In this document: in pieces, positions 18,815-23,024 of the stretch
How positions within the stretch are numbered: position 1 is the first letter of the stretch
How the letters are laid out: each line of letters begins with the position of its first letter
Origin: Mesaphorura yosii
Taxonomy: Eukaryota > Arthropoda > Collembola > Poduromorpha > Tullbergiidae
Assembly: GCA_009869945.1 (NCBI GenBank)
Contig: WIXG01000755.1
Span: 1 to 23,024, forward strand
Reading direction: 5' to 3'
Length of the DNA stretch: 23,024 nt
Notes under the pieces: generated by a model
What the model was told of the DNA's origin: nothing
Database searches by the model: none
Seen by the model: the letters and a program-made list of their open reading frames with translations, nothing else
Translations under genes and position numbers: made by a program

Positions 18815-19751
18815 ATGGATTCAAGTCCAGAGGATCTACACGGGAATCGGATTCGGAGCCGTGCGAGGACCACCAATTCGCCAAGTGCTGATTTCAGTTG
18901 TAAGACACATGAGACACAATTTAAAATAATATTAATTAATCCAAGTCCTTTCCTTTTAGTGTCACAGGCCAGTGTTCCCCAAATTGTCGACGTGATGCTG
19001 CATGCGCAGGATCGAGTGCTCTTGGACAAGTGGAGCCAGATTTTGTACAAATTCACTCTAGATGCTGTGGCCATCAAACGTATTCAGCAGTTACTTGGAA
19101 ATTGTGATTTTTACGAAGCGATCCTGACTACACTATCGGGTTGGATTTCCACTTCAGGCGCAGAGGCTACTTTCAATAATCTCATAGGAATATTGGAGGC
19201 TGAGAGGCTGCTGTATATTATTAGTAAGAAATTAGACATGTTGAGTTCTGTATTGTCTGGATTAATCAGTTTCGGTTCTGTTACCTGGTATAGGAGAACT
19301 TAAAGAGGCCAGGAGCGAAATCCAGAGAGCCAGTGCCGCAACGCCTGTGCCAGTGGGCTCAAGCCCACACCAAAGTGGCCAAAGCCAAGCAGGAGCAACA
19401 GCGAGAGCGAATCAGGGACTCCCAGAAAAATGGTGGCCACGCCGGAAGGAAATGATCAAATCATTCGTAGAAAGGACGACCGAGGATGGGAAGCAGCTGC
19501 TTACTCACCTCATGCGAACCCACCTGATCTCCGGCTCAACCGATGCAGAATTCATCGCCCACAAGCAGGTACTCGTGGGCATCGGTGGCATCGGCAAAAC
19601 CAGCACCGCTAAATGGTACGCCAATACTTACGCCGACGAACACGACCACATCATATGGATCGATTCGGAGGGGCAGCATTCGCCCCATCCGCGTACTACG
19701 CCTTCACAATCGCGTCCACTTTTCGCCGTAAATGCCCAGGAAGCAGCCTGA
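18815..19751 (+). CDS. Short Death-domain / NB-ARC P-loop protein
   Basis: Exons 18815-18899, 18960-19223, 19294-19751 with GT-AG introns of 60 and 70 bp, both phase 1; total 268 residues. Residues about 38-116 look like a Death-fold domain (DKWSQILYKF, AIKRIQQLLG, LSGWISTSG, NNLIGILEAERLL). A charged and Q/S-rich linker follows, then an NB-ARC-type nucleotide-binding start: QVLVGIGGIGKTSTAKWYAN, a Walker A loop at about 210-219, and HDHIIWIDSEG, the strand that follows it in STAND ATPases such as Apaf-1 and NLR-like immune receptors. The frame then runs 25 residues to a stop, so Walker B, the sensor motifs and any repeat domain are absent. A +1 frame stays open past this point (AFAPSAYYAFTIAST) but does not clearly continue NB-ARC. 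Either a truncated gene or a short isoform. Family role: signal-induced oligomers in cell death or immunity. Confidence 0.65.
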
Positions 19752-20309
19752 CACTGGCTGGCGGGCCCGCCAGCAGAGAATTTCTCGCAGCCAGTCGCCC
19801 CGCATGAAGCTTGGGTCTGTGAGTCGAGCGGATTCTCGGTGCAGGAGGCAATTCCAGAGAACAATAACCCGCACTCCATCCTCGAAGGTGACTTGCAACT
19901 GAAGGTGGCCGCAGGGGCTGGAAGCTGCCTGCGCCTGCTGCAGTGAAGGCCGGGACGACCACGTAAGGCGAAAAGGTTGCCTTTGACCATAAAATAAAAA
20001 TTCCACTCCTTAAAAGCAACTTTAGCGTCAAAGTCAGAAATCAGTGGAAATGATTGGCAGGCCTTAGACGCTGTACCAGGTGGATCCGCCACGGTTCAGG
20101 GACAAAGCTTCCGGCTAGAAACAGTGACTCGAAGCAATTTGAAAGCAATTTGGATTTTTTTATTTTCATGACATTGCAACTGCAAGCCAAATGAAATAAA
20201 TTATGCAAAGTACTGCTTCTTATTTCGATATATGATTGTAATTCGCTTGTAAAACCCCTCCCAAGATTCTGTGTATCTCACGTCGGCGTTCAAGATTTAC
20301 ACTTTGTGC
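19752..20309. other. No assigned gene; open frames on both strands
   Basis: Between 19700 and 20000 both strands have open frames with plausible codons (minus VTFEDGVRVIVLWNCLL; plus ENFSQPVAPHEAWVCESS and SILEGDLQLKVAAGAG). I cannot decide between them or name a family. The rest is AT-rich. Confidence 0.3.
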
Positions 20310-20884
20310 TCATTGTGCTGGCTGGTCTAGGCCGGCTGCTCCTTGTTCTGGTTGAGGCTTTTTTGGCCGGCTTGCCCTGGACACGAAAGAGGAAAACGAC
20401 ATGTATTTTGTATCATTATAGCTCCAGAAAATTAAGATCAGGTTAATTGTTAAGTGACTCACTGCCATTTTTCATACGCTGGCCGCACAAGGTCGGCTAA
20501 CGCCTCGGCACGGAGTTGGAGTAAAGTATTTTCTTGTACCAACTGGTCCTTCGTCATCTTCTTGCTGCCCTCATTCTTATGAATTTGTGCCAAATGGCTT
20601 GTCGCTATTTTGGCTAACGTATGGATGCCTTCTGCATATGGTTTGGCGGCATCAGCTTCGGTTTCCTGCTCTATCTCGATCAATTCTTCATATAGGTCCC
20701 TCTGAAAATGAAACAAAACTGAAATTACTGGGCATGCAATTTCATCGGCCTGCCTACATATTGAATTATTTTATGTGGCTCCAGAACAGCCTCTGCCTTC
20801 TATGGAGCCCGACAATACCCCCCCCCCCTTTTTACTTACCAATCCCGGCAGCCGCGCGTCTCGTGGGCTCATGACGGACGACAT
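20310..20884 (-). CDS. Small helical protein, three exons
   Basis: Exons 20840-20884, 20463-20701 and 20310-20376; introns of 138 and 86 bp with GT-AG ends and phases 0 and 2; total 116 residues. The first exon reads MSSVMSPRDARLPGL and meets a strong GTAAGT donor in phase. The middle exon is an almost unbroken charged helix (RDLYEELIEIEQETEADAAK, TLAKIATSHLAQIHKN, QLVQENTLLQLRAEALADLV) likely to form a coiled coil. The last exon is a K/P/Q-rich tail ending in TGA. The size and composition recall small helical subunits of larger complexes, but I do not recognise the family. The first intron contains a run of ten G on the coding strand. The consistent phases make this a convincing gene. Confidence 0.7.
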
Positions 20885-21138
20885 TTGGACTTCGAAAACT
20901 GAACTGGATTTTTATGAACGTTGTCATAAACTCCCTTCGGATTCGCACAAACTGATTCACGATTCGGAGTGGTTCTCGTGCAAACTCTCGAGTACTGAAT
21001 GAATGAGTGAATGAGGCTTTTGTCCCTGTGATAAGGCATGCTTTTGTGCTAAAAATAGACGGAGACCACAACTTCTTACTTGGGCTGCTGCCTTGTGTAT
21101 GCAAATTAATTGGCACTCGCGATCATGTCCATCCTGTA

Positions 21139-21212
21139 TCTACTCCTTAATCGAAGGGAGGGCGAAATGTTTGTAACCTATAATCACGAAAACGGTGGCA
21201 GGTAGGGCAAAA
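21139..21212 (+). repeat. Direct repeat, copy 1
   Basis: 74 bp from TCTACTCC to GGTAGGGCAAAA. Matches 21311-21383 with only a few differences, including in the shared cores GCGAAATGTTTGTAACCTAT and AACGGTGGCAGGTAGGGCAA. Confidence 0.85.
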
Positions 21213-21310
21213 CCGATTTCGCCATCGTCTTCGGAGCTCCTCTTAGGAGTGTTCTTAGCTATAATTTACCCGGGTTTTGGGGAAAATATTCCCCGAATAT
21301 TTTTGGGCCA

Positions 21311-21383
21311 TCTACTCCTATATCGAAGGGAGGCGAAATGTTTGTAACCTATGATCGGGTAAACGGTGGCAGGTAGGGCAAAA
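21311..21383 (+). repeat. Direct repeat, copy 2
   Basis: 73-bp second copy, offset by 172 bp from the first. Confidence 0.85.
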
Positions 21384-21514
21384 GATATCGGGCGAAATTT
21401 TTTTGGAAATTTAAATCAATTTGTCAAAAAAAAATAGTTCCTTAGATCATCGCGCAACAATATGTGAGTTTTGAGGATATTAATTTGTTCTGAGCCACCT
21501 AACTTCTGTGACAG

Positions 21515-21831
21515 GCCTCTAGTTCCCTTTACTCATCGGCAGCGCCAGCACATTGTGTTTGCGAGCAGTGTTCCCACGCGCTATCGGAATACGTGACAGC
21601 CTTGCAAATAGCTGAGGTCAAGAAGCGGGTTTTGCAGGAGCAGCTTCTTAAATCTGACCTGACCTTAGCTCAGTCATTGGGATGAGTGCGCCTTCAGATC
21701 GGACGCTCGGGCGCACCCCTGTACCTGTGCCGATGTCCACTGGAAATCCATCAGCATCAGTCCCCACGTCTTCCAGTGCGCCTTCCCCAGCTTCCAGTCG
21801 AGCATACGCTTCAGGCACCTGTGTCATCTGA
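21515..21831 (+). pseudogene. Isolated coding-like exon with overlapping second ORF
   Basis: After a fair acceptor (ttctgtgacag, ending 21514) a frame reads HCVCEQCSHALSEYV and then a helix (ALQIAEVKKRVLQEQLLKSD), ending at TGA 21683-21685. A second ORF starts inside that stop (ATGA overlap, ATG at 21682) and codes for 49 S/P/T-rich residues ending at 21831. A frameshift at the overlap would join them into one exon with a helical part and a low-complexity tail. No partner exon or family was recognised. Confidence 0.35.
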
Positions 21832-22377
21832 AGTACCACCATAAGAAGACGCATGTAATTCCATTAAGCGTAACCGAAAGATGATGCTAGGCACTTGCTT
21901 CACCCGATATGCAATAAGATCCGGCCCGATTTCCAATTTGACGCGGTGAGTTCGGGGTATGCGCGGCCGAATACTTGGAATTAATTTAGAACCCTTGCCG
22001 AATTCCGAACTTGGGTGGCTGTGCGAAATATGCCGAATGCTCACATCCCATTCTTAAATCGTTCGGGCCGACAGCGTTATTTCGATATTCGCGTCGTCGC
22101 ATTGTTGCCGAATTCTGAATTTGGTCGCAAGTCAGACACAAATCTGAGGCTGCTTTACTTATGTGGCTCGAATTCGGGCCACACGCGATGTCTCAACTAA
22201 AGCTGTCTTACGAACTCCTGTTGTCTAATTTGATTCGGGTCGAATTCGGCTCGCGTGCTAGCTATTGCGGAGGGAAAATCACAAAGAGCTCAGCAGCTTA
22301 CTCAAATATTCAGATTCTAATTCTCAGCTCAAGTTCGGAACCACGCTCTGTTCGTCCCGTTAATTTTCTTTTGCAAA
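21832..22377. other. No gene; clustered GAATTC-type words
   Basis: Contains a loose cluster of CCGAATTC/TCGAATTCGG-like words between about 21960 and 22250. No convincing ORF. Confidence 0.35.
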
Positions 22378-22958
22378 ATGGCAACTAGAAACAAATATTC
22401 AGCAGTCGAGTTCACTGAGGAGAATAATGTGGCAGTTGTATCATCGTCTTGGCTCACTCAGTCTGATGCTAATTAAGTGTGCCTGTGGCCAGCCTCAGTG
22501 GGATCAAATTTTAGGAACCAAGTACTGAAGCATGCGAAGCCGAAGGATAATTGGGTGAAATACTCCTGCAGACTTCTTAAGTCTTTCCGTAAGCCCTCTT
22601 TTTGAAACTAAGACGCATGTGGATACAGACACCGCGAATCTTAATTTTAACCACAAATTGTGCAGATAACTACAGCGAGGCGGTCAAGGCGTGCGCAAAA
22701 GCCGAGGTCACGTCTAATTTGGACACGTCCGGGCCAGAAACTACTCCGTTCAGGAAAACGTGAAGAACCGGCAAATTAAATGATCCGAAGCAACGAGCGT
22801 GGGTGAGCTCCAGTTCCTCTAACGACGCGGGCGAGTCGGATTTGGAAAGTAATATTTCGGTTCCAATTTCTTTATTAACAAGGCCGATTGCCCACAATCA
22901 AACGACGCCTAACGGTAACCCAAATATACAAATTACATTCAGGGATGTCAATCGGTAA
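22378..22958 (+). pseudogene. Decayed gene with KYSxVEF N-terminal domain
   Basis: ATG at 22378 opens MATRNKYSAVEFTEENNVAV with VSSSWL, resembling an N-terminal domain common in uncharacterised, often transposon-linked arthropod and cnidarian proteins (KYSVVEF...V.PS.WL...C.WPP...). A TAA at 22474-22476 interrupts it in frame; the same frame then continues VCLWPAS, KHAKPKDNWVKYSCRLLKSF, as expected for that family. A 77-bp GT-AG intron (22589-22665) joins in phase to NYSEAVKACAKAEVTSNLD, another family-like segment. A second in-frame stop, TGA at 22761-22763, is followed by an open S/N-rich stretch (KLNDPKQRAWVSSSSSNDAG) to TAA at 22956-22958. Two stops with the frame and splice phases otherwise kept indicate a fairly young pseudogene. 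The family recognition is from memory. Confidence 0.55.
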
Positions 22959-23024
22959 ACTATGAATTCGAATTCCGATTAAAATGTCAACAATCGCAGA
23001 AGTACGAATTCAAATTCGAATTTC

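Larger units (their letters stand above)
20885..21514. other. No gene; contains a duplicated 74-bp segment
   Basis: Upstream of the helical-protein gene, with GAATGAGT-type short repeats near 20996-21015, then two copies of a non-coding segment described separately. No convincing ORF. Confidence 0.4.

Overview
The window looks like nuclear DNA of an invertebrate, most likely an arthropod and possibly a springtail (Collembola). The evidence is short GT-AG introns (58-138 bp in the intact genes), AATAAA signals close behind or overlapping stop codons, a divergent ionotropic-receptor-like protein, a long F-box protein, secreted CUB and PAN/apple proteins, a Death/NB-ARC protein and several DNA transposons. 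The taxon is an inference from gene families.

Layout. 0.3-1.5 kb: a decayed hAT transposase (minus). 1.7-3.8 kb: an intronless ionotropic-receptor-like membrane protein (minus). 3.8-5.3 kb: mostly empty, with one weak MoaE-like fragment. 5.3-9.1 kb: two secreted CUB-domain genes transcribed away from each other across a 683-bp gap; I rebuilt four exons for the minus gene and three for the plus gene. 9.1-10.0 kb: decayed coding traces. 10.0-12.65 kb: an apparently complete Mutator-like (MULE) element with a FLYWCH-MULE transposase split by one intron, 137-bp terminal inverted repeats built from 16-bp tandem units, and a near-perfect 50-bp palindrome. 12.75-14.13 kb: a broken copy followed by an intact copy of a secreted PAN/apple-like gene. 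14.15-14.9 kb: a broken zona-pellucida-like fragment. 15.0-16.6 kb: an F-box gene whose first codon is not in the open frame. 17.0-18.2 kb: two GC-rich broken secreted-protein genes on opposite strands. 18.3-18.4 kb: a 40-residue ORF. 18.8-19.75 kb: a three-exon gene coding for a Death domain and an NB-ARC P-loop that stops soon after the P-loop. 20.3-20.9 kb: a three-exon gene for a 116-residue helical protein. 21.1-21.4 kb: a duplicated 74-bp non-coding segment. 21.5-21.8 kb: an isolated coding-like exon. 22.4-22.96 kb: a decayed gene with two in-frame stops.

The genes do not form one pathway. Receptor, CUB, PAN, F-box and Death/NB-ARC genes belong to families that expand and decay quickly in arthropods, and the many broken copies and DNA transposons fit a fast-changing accessory region. 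The best leads are the MULE element, the short Death/NB-ARC gene, the divergent CUB pair and the living/dead PAN pair.
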